Positions 16,557-24,842 of a DNA stretch of 64,000 nucleotides are shown in pieces. The stretch comes from Candidatus Saccharimonadota bacterium. GTDB lineage: Bacteria > Patescibacteriota > Saccharimonadia > Saccharimonadales > Saccharimonadaceae. The stretch lies in contig JAECRG010000001.1 in the NCBI GenBank assembly GCA_015999875.1, positions 1 to 64,000 on the forward strand. Reading direction: 5' to 3'. The notes under the pieces are model-generated. The model was given only the letters and a program-made list of their open reading frames with translations, was not told where the DNA came from and ran no database searches. Position 1 is the stretch's first letter. Every line of letters begins with the position of its first letter. The position numbers and the translations under genes are program-made.

Positions 16557-17351
16557 CTAGGACAGCTCAATGCTTACTGGGCAGTGATCCGACCCCATTT
16601 GTGAGGCGTGGATTTCGGCAGACTTGATGCGCGGCACGATTGATTTACTGGCCAGCCAGTAGTCGATACGCCATCCCACGTTGCGAGCACGAGCGTTTGC
16701 CCAGTGTGTCCACCAACTGTAGTGGCCATTACCTTGAGTAAAAATTCGGAGTGTATCGACGAAACCAGCGTCTACTAAGTTCTGAAAACCTTCACGCTCT
16801 TCATCGGTGAAACCATGTTTTCCTATGTTTGGCTTGGGATTCGCTAGGTCATCGTCTGTGTGGGCGACGTTGAGATCGCCGCAGAAAAGTACAGGCTTCT
16901 TCTCCTCGAGACGCTTCATATAGGCTAGCCACGCTTTATCCCAGTGTTTGTGGCGAAGTTCAAGTCGTGACAGATCTCCTTTTGAGTTTGGCGTATATAC
17001 TGTCGCCACGATAAACTCGTCGAACTCAGCTGCAATTACCCTGCCTTCTTTGTTGGCGTCACCGTATACGTCGCCACGCACATCGTACTGTTCTAATATA
17101 TCGTCCGGGAATCCATACCATACGTTGAGTGGCTCGGTCTTAGAGAATATCGCAGTGCCACTGTAGCCTGCCTTGTCGGCACTGTTCCAGTATTCTTTGT
17201 AATCCGGTAGATCAATCTCTACTTGTTCTTTGCGAGCTTTCGTCTCTTGCATGCAGAGGACATCTGGTTGGTGAGTTTCGATGAATTTGGCAAATTCGCC
17301 TTTGTTGATAACGGCACGGATACCGTTGACGTTCCAAGAGTACAGTTTCAT
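16557..17351 (-). CDS. xth: Exodeoxyribonuclease III / AP endonuclease
   Basis: 264 residues, full length. Active-site residues visible: Asn7 (SWNVNGIRA), Glu36 (MQETKA), Tyr119, Asp159 and Asn161 (CGDLNVAH), Asp230 (WRIDYWL), Asp255-His256 (GSDHCP). WNVNGIRA and LQETK-type motifs and the WRIDY element mark the ExoA/ExoIII family that incises abasic sites and degrades 3' ends in base-excision repair. TGC-TATACT ends 7 nt before the ATG, leaderless. Confidence 0.96.
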   Translation of the reverse strand: MKLYSWNVNGIRAVINKGEFAKFIETHQPDVLCMQETKARKEQVEIDLPDYKEYWNSADKAGYSGTAIFSKTEPLNVWYGFPDDILEQYDVRGDVYGDANKEGRVIAAEFDEFIVATVYTPNSKGDLSRLELRHKHWDKAWLAYMKRLEEKKPVLFCGDLNVAHTDDDLANPKPNIGKHGFTDEEREGFQNLVDAGFVDTLRIFTQGNGHYSWWTHWANARARNVGWRIDYWLASKSIVPRIKSAEIHASQMGSDHCPVSIELS

Positions 17352-17383
17352 ACATTCTAGTATAGCATCAATATTAGATACTA

Positions 17384-17412
17384 TTGACAGATTTGCTTCA
17401 ATGGTGTATGAT
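17384..17412 (+). promoter_or_regulatory. Promoter of the 17472 gene
   Basis: TTGACA at 17384-17389, 17-bp spacer, TATGAT at 17407-17412. Predicted leader of about 50 nt carrying the ribosome-binding site AAAGGAAG. Confidence 0.8.
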
Positions 17413-17471
17413 AAGCAAGTTCATGGAGCATTCATGGATGGAACGACTATTCTCTAACCGAAAGGAAGAGC

Positions 17472-17789
17472 ATGCGTCTCTTGATCAGCTGCAAGGCCGA
17501 TGCCCGGGCTTTGGATTTTGGGCTCGAGCAGCCACGAACCGTCTTCGTATTCACGGATGACGAGCTCAAAGACCGCAAGAAGGGAACGTTGACGATCATC
17601 TCATCGATTTCTGACGAGAATGGCAACTGTGTTATCAATTACGACGGAGGGCAGGCATTTGCCTTGTCTCGGTCGGACGACATCGGTTATGATCTTGTAT
17701 TCCCGAGTACGCCCGACGGCGTAGCGGCACAAGAAAAGTTCATCGAACTCATGGAGGCGCTGCCTCTCGAGCGCGGCGTACTCGTCTAA
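17472..17789 (+). CDS. Unknown protein, 105 aa
   Basis: A small acidic, soluble protein without signal peptide or membrane segment; alternating strands and turns (RTVFVFTDDEL, TLTIISSISDENGNCVI). No family recognised. Strong promoter 60 bp upstream and Shine-Dalgarno AAAGGAAG. The leader element ACCGAAAGGAAG is repeated before the 17970 gene, so both probably share expression features. Composition is GC-richer with more C/G-ending codons than neighbours such as xth. Confidence 0.75.
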   Translation: MRLLISCKADARALDFGLEQPRTVFVFTDDELKDRKKGTLTIISSISDENGNCVINYDGGQAFALSRSDDIGYDLVFPSTPDGVAAQEKFIELMEALPLERGVLV

Positions 17790-17801
17790 CTCCACGAACA
17801 C

Positions 17802-17841
17802 GGGACTCTCGCCTGCACCATCACGGTGCGGCGAGGGTCCC
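17802..17841 (+). terminator. Terminator of the 17472 gene
   Basis: Long nearly perfect hairpin: GGGAC, CTCGCC and GCACC pair with GGTGC, GGCGAG and GTCCC around an ATCAC loop. The T-tract after it is weak (CTCGTTCATTTT). Confidence 0.7.
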
Positions 17842-17894
17842 TCGTTCATTTTCAGACTTTATGTATAAGTTGCATGAATACAATATTTATATCG

Positions 17895-17923
17895 TTGACA
17901 CAAGCGTGTGTCGTACTTATAAT
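17895..17923 (+). promoter_or_regulatory. Consensus promoter of the 17970 gene
   Basis: Exact TTGACA (17895-17900), exact 17-bp spacer, exact TATAAT (17918-17923). Expected transcript start near 17930. Confidence 0.92.
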
Positions 17924-17969
17924 CCATACACGTGTTTTGTTCCGCCGAGCTCTGACCGAAAGGAAGTTA

Positions 17970-18350
17970 ATGTCGGATACACAGCAACGTCTTATCAGTA
18001 CGGGTAGTGTGGAGAAGGTATTCAAGCAACTCGCCTATATTAGCCCAAACGCGTCTGTGGATTCACTCATTCCAGTGGATGTGAGTATTCGGGTCCCTCT
18101 TGCGCGGCTTGAAGAGGCGAACGTGAGTGCTCTGCTTGATTTGCATGGTGCAATTGTCAAAGTCACGCAAATCGACCGACGGGGCAACCCTTCTCTCTTC
18201 AGTGTATATAAGGGCAAGGCTCTCGCGCCACTCGCATCAGTGAAAGCTGCAAGACCAGCAGGTTATCCCTGCAAGTTGGAGTTTTCCAGCGCCGCAGTAC
18301 GGCAAGGTGTCGTTACTCTCGAAGAGAGAACAGAACCCGCCACCTCCTAG
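17970..18350 (+). CDS. Unknown protein, 126 aa
   Basis: Soluble protein without recognisable family; contains a segment DVSIRVPLARLEEANVSALL and a basic C-terminal half. Start 17970 is fixed by the perfect promoter at 17895-17923 and AAAGGAAG immediately before the ATG; longer in-frame starts lie upstream of the transcript start. High expression is expected from the consensus promoter and strong terminator. GC-rich codon usage resembles the 17472, 32448 and 33608 genes. Confidence 0.78.
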   Translation: MSDTQQRLISTGSVEKVFKQLAYISPNASVDSLIPVDVSIRVPLARLEEANVSALLDLHGAIVKVTQIDRRGNPSLFSVYKGKALAPLASVKAARPAGYPCKLEFSSAAVRQGVVTLEERTEPATS

Positions 18351-18367
18351 TGAAAGACGAGATACAT

Positions 18368-18404
18368 GCCCGCGACAACGACGTCGCGGGCTCTCTCATT
18401 GTTT
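18368..18404 (+). terminator. Terminator of the 17970 gene
   Basis: Stem GCCCGCGAC / GTCGCGGGC (18368-18376 with 18383-18391), loop AACGAC, followed by the T-rich run TCTCTCATTGTTT. Confidence 0.85.
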
Positions 18405-18411
18405 GTATATC

Positions 18412-18888
18412 TTAAGAGTTTTTGATCGCACGCTGAGCTTCGCGATTTTGATCCCGTCGCTTAAGCGTTTCACGCTTGTCATAGTTCTTTTTACCTTTGC
18501 CGAGCGCGATTACTAGTTTGATGTGATTTTTCTTCGTAAGCATGCGGGTTGGGATGATGTTGCTCCCCTGCTGTTTTTTCGCTTCAAGCGCATTGATTTC
18601 TTTGCGACTTGCAAGTAGTTTGCGGGGGCTAGTATCGATTGTCCGGGCAGTAGGATCACCTTTTTTGTTGAGGCGAAGACTGAAGCTGGCATTGTTGAGC
18701 CACAGTTCACCATTACGGATCGTGACAAACGAACCTTTGAGTTGCACATGCCCGTCGCGTGCGGCGCGCACTTCAGGGCCAGTGAGCACGAGACCCGCTT
18801 CGAGCTCGTCGCCCAGCTCGTAGTCAAACCGCGCCCTGCGATTGAGGACGGCTCCAGAAGCCTGCTTGGAACGCTTTTTTTGTGCCAT
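18412..18888 (-). CDS. smpB: SsrA-binding protein SmpB
   Basis: 158 residues. Typical SmpB: LNRRARFDYELGDELEAGLVLTGPEVRAARDG near the N-terminus, SFVTIRNGELWLNN, and a basic C-terminal tail (KKNYDKRETLKRRDQNREAQRAIK) that enters the ribosomal mRNA channel. Works with tmRNA in ribosome rescue; I found no tmRNA gene in this window. Start 18888 is preferred because TGA-TATAAT ends 9 nt upstream; an in-frame GTG lies two codons earlier. Confidence 0.97.
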   Translation of the reverse strand: MAQKKRSKQASGAVLNRRARFDYELGDELEAGLVLTGPEVRAARDGHVQLKGSFVTIRNGELWLNNASFSLRLNKKGDPTARTIDTSPRKLLASRKEINALEAKKQQGSNIIPTRMLTKKNHIKLVIALGKGKKNYDKRETLKRRDQNREAQRAIKNS

Positions 18889-18931
18889 AGTCACTTAATT
18901 ATATCACCTCTAGAGGGATGGCCTTGTTCGG

Positions 18932-19699
18932 TTATAAGAAATGTGTGCGTAAATATTGTTCGGCAAGTTCAGGGTGGTAGGCCATGCCATTGTGGCCATA
19001 TTCGTTGATCTTGAGGGTTACATGGTCTGGCCAGGTATGTCGCATGGCGTTTTTGAGATATATACGGCGGTCTTTTTGACCAACCACAACCATGGTAGGT
19101 TTGTCCACTTCTTCGATTTCTTCAAAGACATTGCCTTGCATCACGACATTGTGCAGGCTGCCTTCGCGTGCCTGACGCGGTACCGCGAGCACATCCGATA
19201 GGCTGACGGCTGGCCGGGTCTTCCTGGGTGAACGCGGAAGTATTTTGATAGTACGCCACACGGCTCCGCGAAATCTTGAAAACAAAAAAGCACGATAGTG
19301 ATGACCGGTTGCGGCGATATCGCTGAGTGCCTCGTCTGGCGAGGAGAACATGGGTGGGTTGAATAGCACAATACGGCTAATATCTTGTGGGTATAAGTGT
19401 GCATAGCGTAGAGCAATGAGCGCACCCATGGAGTGGCCGACAATCGAAAACGGACCTTCGATATTGAGTTGTGTGAGCGTATGACGTACTGCATTGATAT
19501 GGTCATCATAGCCGTACTCTGCTGCGCGTGGTTTGGGCGAGCGCCCATGCCCGAGTAAGTCTACGCGAATCACGGTATGTCCGACGCTCAAGCGCTTGGC
19601 GATTTTTTTGTAGTACTGCGACGACGCCAGATAGCCATGGATCATCACAATCACAGGACCCGTGCCTGTCGTCTCTGTATGTAGTGTGTAGTGGTTCAC
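18932..19699 (-). CDS. Alpha/beta-hydrolase
   Basis: 255 residues with the complete triad: Ser90 in GHSMGA, Asp210 (VVVGQKDRR), His236 (EYGHNGM), and an oxyanion strand VIVMIHGYLASS. Family includes esterases, lipases and C-C hydrolases; substrate unknown. No signal peptide. The start is GTG at 19699, 7 nt after TACACT. A second, unrelated alpha/beta-hydrolase is at 22345. Confidence 0.85.
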   Translation of the reverse strand: MNHYTLHTETTGTGPVIVMIHGYLASSQYYKKIAKRLSVGHTVIRVDLLGHGRSPKPRAAEYGYDDHINAVRHTLTQLNIEGPFSIVGHSMGALIALRYAHLYPQDISRIVLFNPPMFSSPDEALSDIAATGHHYRAFLFSRFRGAVWRTIKILPRSPRKTRPAVSLSDVLAVPRQAREGSLHNVVMQGNVFEEIEEVDKPTMVVVGQKDRRIYLKNAMRHTWPDHVTLKINEYGHNGMAYHPELAEQYLRTHFL

Positions 19700-19762
19700 T
19701 CGTATAAGTGTAACAAATCCCTCAGCACGCCAAGTGCTTGCAATATGATATAGTTGTACGAG

Positions 19763-20596
19763 ATGACTACGACAAGGCCGCTGCCAAAATTAATTACATT
19801 TGACGGAGAGGCTCGTAGTGGCAAAGGAACGGTTGTACAGACTGTCAAAGACCACTTAAGAGACGCACTCGGCTACAAAGTCATGCTGATTGATGCAGGC
19901 CAAGTCTTTCGAGTGCTTGTGGTGGCTGCTATGCGCGATGGCGTGTCTCTCGAAGACCCGCTCGCTATCGATGCGTTTCTCAGCGACGAGACAAAGGTGC
20001 ATTCTAGTGTAGAGCTAGTCAAGCATGTGTATCATATGCAAAAAGACGAGCGTGATGCGCTTCTCTATACAAACGAAGTCGGCGCAAATAGCGCCAAAGT
20101 CGGCGCTCGCCCACTTTCTCAGGAATTCAAAGACTCACTACTTAAAAAATGGCTCAAAGATGCGTACGAAGAAGGTTACGATATCGTGCTGCTCGACGGT
20201 CGCGCACTCGAAGAAACCGGTAACATGCTCACGGGCCAGGGGTTATGCGAGTTTGAAGTGGGGTTGTATTTTGTCTGTGATGCAAACATAGGCGCACGTC
20301 GCACGCTTGGATTTGCGCATAAGTCGTACGACGAGTTAAGTGAATTTGAGAAGATCGAAGTCGATACATTGATACGCCAAATTGACGCACGCAACCACGC
20401 TGACAGTATTCGTGCAGTACAGCCGGTAGTGGCTCCAGAGGGCGCGGTGGCGTGGGCGCTACCTGACGTACTTTCGTATAAACGCTCGGCGAAGACCCCT
20501 TCATTTTATGTGGTTGATACATCGGCAGAGATGTCGAAAACCAACATGACTGAGCCGGTATGTGAATTTATAGGAGAATATGTCAGTGGCAAGTAA
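19763..20596 (+). CDS. Cytidylate-kinase-like P-loop kinase
   Basis: 277 residues. P-loop GEARSGKGT (15-23) in the setting TFDGEARSGKGTVVQ is close to cytidylate kinase (GPSGSGKGT), and FRVLVVAAMRDGVSLED and DGRALEE (like DGRDIGT of Cmk) also fit CMP kinases; the protein is longer than usual (about 225) with a diverged C-terminus. Likely phosphorylates CMP/dCMP or another nucleoside monophosphate. TATGAT at 19744-19749 gives a leader of about 7 nt to ATG 19763, preferred over an in-frame TTG at 19754. Overlaps the GT2 gene downstream. Confidence 0.68.
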   Translation: MTTTRPLPKLITFDGEARSGKGTVVQTVKDHLRDALGYKVMLIDAGQVFRVLVVAAMRDGVSLEDPLAIDAFLSDETKVHSSVELVKHVYHMQKDERDALLYTNEVGANSAKVGARPLSQEFKDSLLKKWLKDAYEEGYDIVLLDGRALEETGNMLTGQGLCEFEVGLYFVCDANIGARRTLGFAHKSYDELSEFEKIEVDTLIRQIDARNHADSIRAVQPVVAPEGAVAWALPDVLSYKRSAKTPSFYVVDTSAEMSKTNMTEPVCEFIGEYVSGK

Positions 20597-21455
20597 CCTT
20601 ACGGCTCTGCCTACTCTCGACGTAGTGATCCCCTGCTATAACGAAGAGCACGATATTGCGCAATGTCTCGACCTCTTACTCGCGCAAGCAGATGATATTG
20701 CGCAGATTATTGTAGTCGACAACAACTCTACTGATACGACACCAAAAATTCTCAAGCAGTATAGCGCTGCGCATCAGAATATCACTGTACTCCGCGAAAC
20801 ACGTCAAGGCGTAGAATTTGCTCGTGACACGGGGCTCGCTCACGCGACGTCAGATATTATTGCTCGCATTGATGTTGACGCACGAGTTCAGCCAGGTTGG
20901 GCGCGGGCACTGAGAGATTTTTACGGGACTCACTCGGACGTACAGGCGAGCACCGGTGCCACTGAGTATTACGATTTGCCTGCTCGTCGCTTCACGAACT
21001 TTATGACATGGTTTTTTATGACCGTATCAAACGAGCTGCTAGCTGGTTCCGTGAATCTTTACGGTGCGAACATGTCGATTCGCAAGGATGCGTGGGAAAG
21101 CATCAAAGACGAGCTTCCTGGCCGAGATACGCATGTTATGGAAGACCTGGCAATTTCGCTTGCACTCCAGCGTCAAGCAAAGAAGATAGCTTATGTACCC
21201 GCTGCTATGGCGCATGTTTCGGGGCGACGCATGCGCACAAGTCCACGTAAGTTTGCTCGCTACAACGCGCAGTGGCCTGCCACGTACCGTGTCATGGGCT
21301 ATCCAGACAAGGCTCGTATTATTACACCCGTCTCATGGTTTGGTAATTTTTTACAGACGCTATTAGCGCTACTACTTCTGTTTCACAATCCCTATACGGG
21401 CAAGTTCGGAATCAGGAATTTTAAACATGGCTACGAAGGAAGGCAGTTGCCGTAG
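20580..21455 (+). CDS. Family 2 glycosyltransferase with C-terminal membrane segment
   Basis: 291 residues. GT-A core: DVVIPCYNEE (14-23), VVDNNSTD (45-52), ARIDVDA with DxD at 98-100, and the acceptor region ending HVMEDLAISL. A hydrophobic stretch near the C-terminus (LQTLLALLLLF) could anchor it. Overlaps the kinase gene by 17 nt and has GGAG before the ATG, so it is translationally coupled. Strong resemblance to the next gene suggests tandem duplication. Probably builds a surface glycan or glycolipid; donor unknown. Confidence 0.88.
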   Translation: MSVASNLTALPTLDVVIPCYNEEHDIAQCLDLLLAQADDIAQIIVVDNNSTDTTPKILKQYSAAHQNITVLRETRQGVEFARDTGLAHATSDIIARIDVDARVQPGWARALRDFYGTHSDVQASTGATEYYDLPARRFTNFMTWFFMTVSNELLAGSVNLYGANMSIRKDAWESIKDELPGRDTHVMEDLAISLALQRQAKKIAYVPAAMAHVSGRRMRTSPRKFARYNAQWPATYRVMGYPDKARIITPVSWFGNFLQTLLALLLLFHNPYTGKFGIRNFKHGYEGRQLP

Positions 21456-21483
21456 CATTTTTATGCTATAATCATAAACAACT

Positions 21484-22344
21484 ATGGTGAAACTACCGAC
21501 AGTGTCGATAATCATACCGGCATACAACGAAGAAAAAGTCATCAAAAAATGTCTTGAATCATGTGTTTCTCAGACTGACTTGGCAGATGAAATTGTTGTT
21601 GTCGACAATAACTCTCAAGACGACACGGCAAAGATTGTTCGCCAAATTCAGCGCGCACATCCAGAAGCGCATATTCGCCTTCTCACCGAGAAAGAGCAAG
21701 GACTCGTGCCTACGCGAAATCATGGGTTTGCGTCATCTAAGGGCGAAGTAATGGGCCGTATTGACGCTGACTCGGTGCTCGACCCAAACTGGGTATATTC
21801 GGTGCGCCGTACATTTGCCACGAAATCTGTCGCTGCAGCTACAGGCCCGGTTGTATATCATGATATGCCACTGCCAAAAGTAGGTCTTGCGTTTGACAAG
21901 CGTATCCGCCGCGCACTCTACAACTCTGCAAAAGATCATACTTTTCTCTTTGGAAGTAATATGGCAATTCGCAGAGGCGCATGGGCGCAGGTGCAAGATC
22001 TTGTACATCGTGACGAAGCGGACGAGTTCCACGAAGATATCGACATCGCACTGAGCCTCTATCGTAAAGGCCTATATGTTGCGTACGACCCGGAGATGAT
22101 CGGTGGCATGTCTGCTCGACGCCTCGAAGATAAGCCACGAGACTTTTATAATTACGTCATGCGATTTGAACGTACCTTTCAAGCACACAACGTTTCAAGC
22201 GCAAATGCACGGATACCTATATTTATCTACTTGATGATCTACTTCCCTATTCGCACGCTGCGTAAATTTTATGACGGAGAGACCAACAAATTTACGTTGC
22301 AAAAACTCCGCGATGACATACGCGAAATAGCTGAGAAGATATAA
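21484..22344 (+). CDS. Family 2 glycosyltransferase
   Basis: 286 residues. VSIIIPAYNEE (7-17), VVDNNSQDD (40-48), GRIDADS with DxD at 94-96, then EFHEDIDIALSLYRKG matching the HVMEDLAISLALQ of the previous gene; the two are paralogues. It ends in a weak hydrophobic segment (IFIYLMIYFPIR). Own promoter: TGC-TATAAT (21467-21472) with the ATG 11 nt further, no Shine-Dalgarno, hence leaderless. Stop TAA is directly followed by the ATG of the hydrolase gene. Confidence 0.88.
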   Translation: MVKLPTVSIIIPAYNEEKVIKKCLESCVSQTDLADEIVVVDNNSQDDTAKIVRQIQRAHPEAHIRLLTEKEQGLVPTRNHGFASSKGEVMGRIDADSVLDPNWVYSVRRTFATKSVAAATGPVVYHDMPLPKVGLAFDKRIRRALYNSAKDHTFLFGSNMAIRRGAWAQVQDLVHRDEADEFHEDIDIALSLYRKGLYVAYDPEMIGGMSARRLEDKPRDFYNYVMRFERTFQAHNVSSANARIPIFIYLMIYFPIRTLRKFYDGETNKFTLQKLRDDIREIAEKI

Positions 22345-23154
22345 ATGACCCAGCGACCGATGCAGACGTTCTTTTTTCATGGCTTTAGTGGCGGTGGTGG
22401 GCAGCCGCTGGCGCCATTTGCGCGGCAGCTGGGGCTCGACATGGACAATGTCGTGCTTCTCGACATGCCAGGATTTAAAACCTCTGATGGCTTGCTTGAC
22501 CAAGAGATTTTGGCTGACCCTGAAGCATACGAACAAATGGCTGAGCCTGCTATATTACAGCTTCGTAAATCTGAAAAGATCCGTGTCATCGCCTACTCGC
22601 ATGGTGCGATACCTGCATTCTTGTTTGCTGCGCGTCATCACGATATCGTCGCACAACTAATTCTGATCTGCCCTGCGGCATCGATGCATCCATTTGTGAG
22701 CCTGCTGCCGAAAGTCATGGGCGGAGTGGTACGAATCGCCGGTATGGATAGGACGCTACGTTTCATGCGTCGACGCTACCTGGTAGATGCCATGACCTTA
22801 TATGGGCGTAAGCGCTACTGGGATCACGATATGCTTGCAAGTCGTCTACGCACGCGGCGCGAAGAGGCTGACGAATACAACACAAACATGTATTACCTCA
22901 TGAAGCAGCTCGAGACATTTCAAAGGCAATGTAGCGACGCTCGGATCGAAGACATTCCCACTGTCATCTTGCGCGCTACGGACGACGAAGTGATTGGCCG
23001 TAATTCCGTGCAGTGGTTTCGTGATCACATCGCTCAAACCAAGATAGTATCGACCATAGGCGGACACGCAATCCTGGCTGTTATGCCAGAAAAAGCTGCT
23101 GAGCGCTTGATCCCATTCCTCGAAACAGGGCAACGTCAAAACAGCAATTTGTGA
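22345..23154 (+). CDS. Alpha/beta-hydrolase
   Basis: 269 residues. Oxyanion segment FFFHGFSGGGGQP (9-21), nucleophile Ser85 in AYSHGAIP, acidic candidate in RATDDEVIG, and His in GGHAIL near the C-terminus. No export signal. Starts on the base after the stop of the GT2 gene, so it is co-translated with it; a role in lipid-linked glycan or lipid turnover is possible but only by context. Confidence 0.82.
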   Translation: MTQRPMQTFFFHGFSGGGGQPLAPFARQLGLDMDNVVLLDMPGFKTSDGLLDQEILADPEAYEQMAEPAILQLRKSEKIRVIAYSHGAIPAFLFAARHHDIVAQLILICPAASMHPFVSLLPKVMGGVVRIAGMDRTLRFMRRRYLVDAMTLYGRKRYWDHDMLASRLRTRREEADEYNTNMYYLMKQLETFQRQCSDARIEDIPTVILRATDDEVIGRNSVQWFRDHIAQTKIVSTIGGHAILAVMPEKAAERLIPFLETGQRQNSNL

Positions 23155-23200
23155 ATGGCTAATTTTACTATTATCACTACCTCTGTTATAGTTGTATTTT

Positions 23201-24838
23201 ATGATTGCCGACATTAATATCACCGAAAAGTCGTTTGGCGACAAGACGCTCATGAGTAGTGTTCGCTTCGCTATCGATGATGGTGAAAAAATCGGCGTAG
23301 TAGGTCGCAATGGTGTCGGTAAGTCCACTCTTTTTGGCATATTGTCGGGTACCGACAAAGATTACACGGGTGAAGTAATCTATCGTCGCGGTATCACTGT
23401 GGCATCGACCGCCCAGGAGCATCACGGTCTCGGCGATATCACGGTACTGCAGTATATACTTGCCGGTCTTCCAGAGTATCCTCAGCTTAGTCATATTATT
23501 GAGACATATCCGCTCACTATGGGAGATGATATGAAGCTCATCGACGAATATAGCGAAGCCCTGCAACGGTTCGACGACAAAGGTTTTTATCAGATCGAAG
23601 AAAAGATTGAACGAGAGCTCGACAACTTCCAGCTAAGTGGCCTTGCGCATCGTACGATGATTTCGCTATCTGGTGGCCAAAAGCGCCTGATCGAAATAGT
23701 AAAGATTATGCACAGTGACGCGCACCTAGCGCTTATCGACGAGCCTACCAACCATATGGATTACGTTGCCAAGCAACAATTCGTTGACTGGATGAAAACT
23801 GCACGCGAAGGCATGCTCGTTATTACTCACGATCGCGACGTGCTCCGGGAAGTCGATGCGATAATAGAGCTCAAAGATGGAGGAAGTGTAAGCTATCGAG
23901 GCAACTACGACGCATATCTCAAGCAGAATGCCACCAACACCTCGGCTGGTATGAATGAGTTTGAGCAGATCGAGAAACGTATCGTAAATCTTAAGCAAAA
24001 AGTACTCGACTACCAACGTCTTAAAGAAAAATCTCGAAATCCCGGCACTATTCAGAAGTTCAAACGTCTCGAAAACGAATCACGTGCCGAACTAGCCCAG
24101 CTCCAAGCCAAAGAAAAACCTACTTTTTGGATCGACAAAGACTCGGCTGCGCAGCTAGATTACAAAGCAGCGTCTCGCTATGACAAGTTCAAGTCAAAAA
24201 ATATCCGCATGAACATGAAAAGTGATGATTCGCGCAGTAAGCACGTGCTCGTCAAAGCTACCGATGTGACGCTTGCATATGGCGAAAAGATTCTGTTTGA
24301 AGGTGTCAATATCGACCTGCGTGAAGGTGAAGCACTCGAGCTCCGTGGGCGTAACGGTGCCGGTAAGACATCACTCATCCGCGCTTTGTTGCATCAAGAT
24401 GGCGCACCAGACCTACTTGGCGGCGAACTGATACTTGATCATCACGCGCGCATCGGTGTCTATGAGCAAGAGATAAACGAGAAGTACCTCACTTATCCTC
24501 TCGAAGAGGCAATCGAGCGGCTATATCTTGACCGTGAGCTTGCAATCAGCACCACGAAGATACGTGGCTTGATGAGCGACTATCTGTTTACGGATGCAGA
24601 CAGAGCGGTGCCAGTCTCTCGTCTGAGTGGTGGCCAGAAGGCTCGCTTCCAGTTGATCTCTATGCTCGCAAACGAGCCACAGCTTCTTATTCTTGACGAG
24701 CCGACAAACCACCTTGACCTACCGAGTATCGAAGAGATAGAAACAGCCCTTGGTAAGTATGCGGGCGCAATTCTCTACGTGAGCCATGACGGTTATTTCC
24801 GCAACGCGCTTGGCGGCGATGTGCTTACGATCGGCTGA
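23201..24838 (+). CDS. ABC-F family ATPase
   Basis: 545 residues: two ABC cassettes on one chain and no membrane domain. First cassette: Walker A GRNGVGKST, signature LSGGQKRL, Walker B LALIDEPTNHMD. A charged linker (about 240-320) follows with many K/E. Second cassette: GRNGAGKTS, LSGGQKARF, LLILDEPTNHLD. ABC-F proteins act on ribosomes (translation factors EttA-like, or antibiotic resistance). Start 23201: extended -10 TGT-TATAGT (23187-23192) lies 8 nt upstream, so it is leaderless; an in-frame TTG at 23192 overlaps the -10. Confidence 0.93.
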   Translation: MIADINITEKSFGDKTLMSSVRFAIDDGEKIGVVGRNGVGKSTLFGILSGTDKDYTGEVIYRRGITVASTAQEHHGLGDITVLQYILAGLPEYPQLSHIIETYPLTMGDDMKLIDEYSEALQRFDDKGFYQIEEKIERELDNFQLSGLAHRTMISLSGGQKRLIEIVKIMHSDAHLALIDEPTNHMDYVAKQQFVDWMKTAREGMLVITHDRDVLREVDAIIELKDGGSVSYRGNYDAYLKQNATNTSAGMNEFEQIEKRIVNLKQKVLDYQRLKEKSRNPGTIQKFKRLENESRAELAQLQAKEKPTFWIDKDSAAQLDYKAASRYDKFKSKNIRMNMKSDDSRSKHVLVKATDVTLAYGEKILFEGVNIDLREGEALELRGRNGAGKTSLIRALLHQDGAPDLLGGELILDHHARIGVYEQEINEKYLTYPLEEAIERLYLDRELAISTTKIRGLMSDYLFTDADRAVPVSRLSGGQKARFQLISMLANEPQLLILDEPTNHLDLPSIEEIETALGKYAGAILYVSHDGYFRNALGGDVLTIG

Positions 24839-24842
24839 GTTT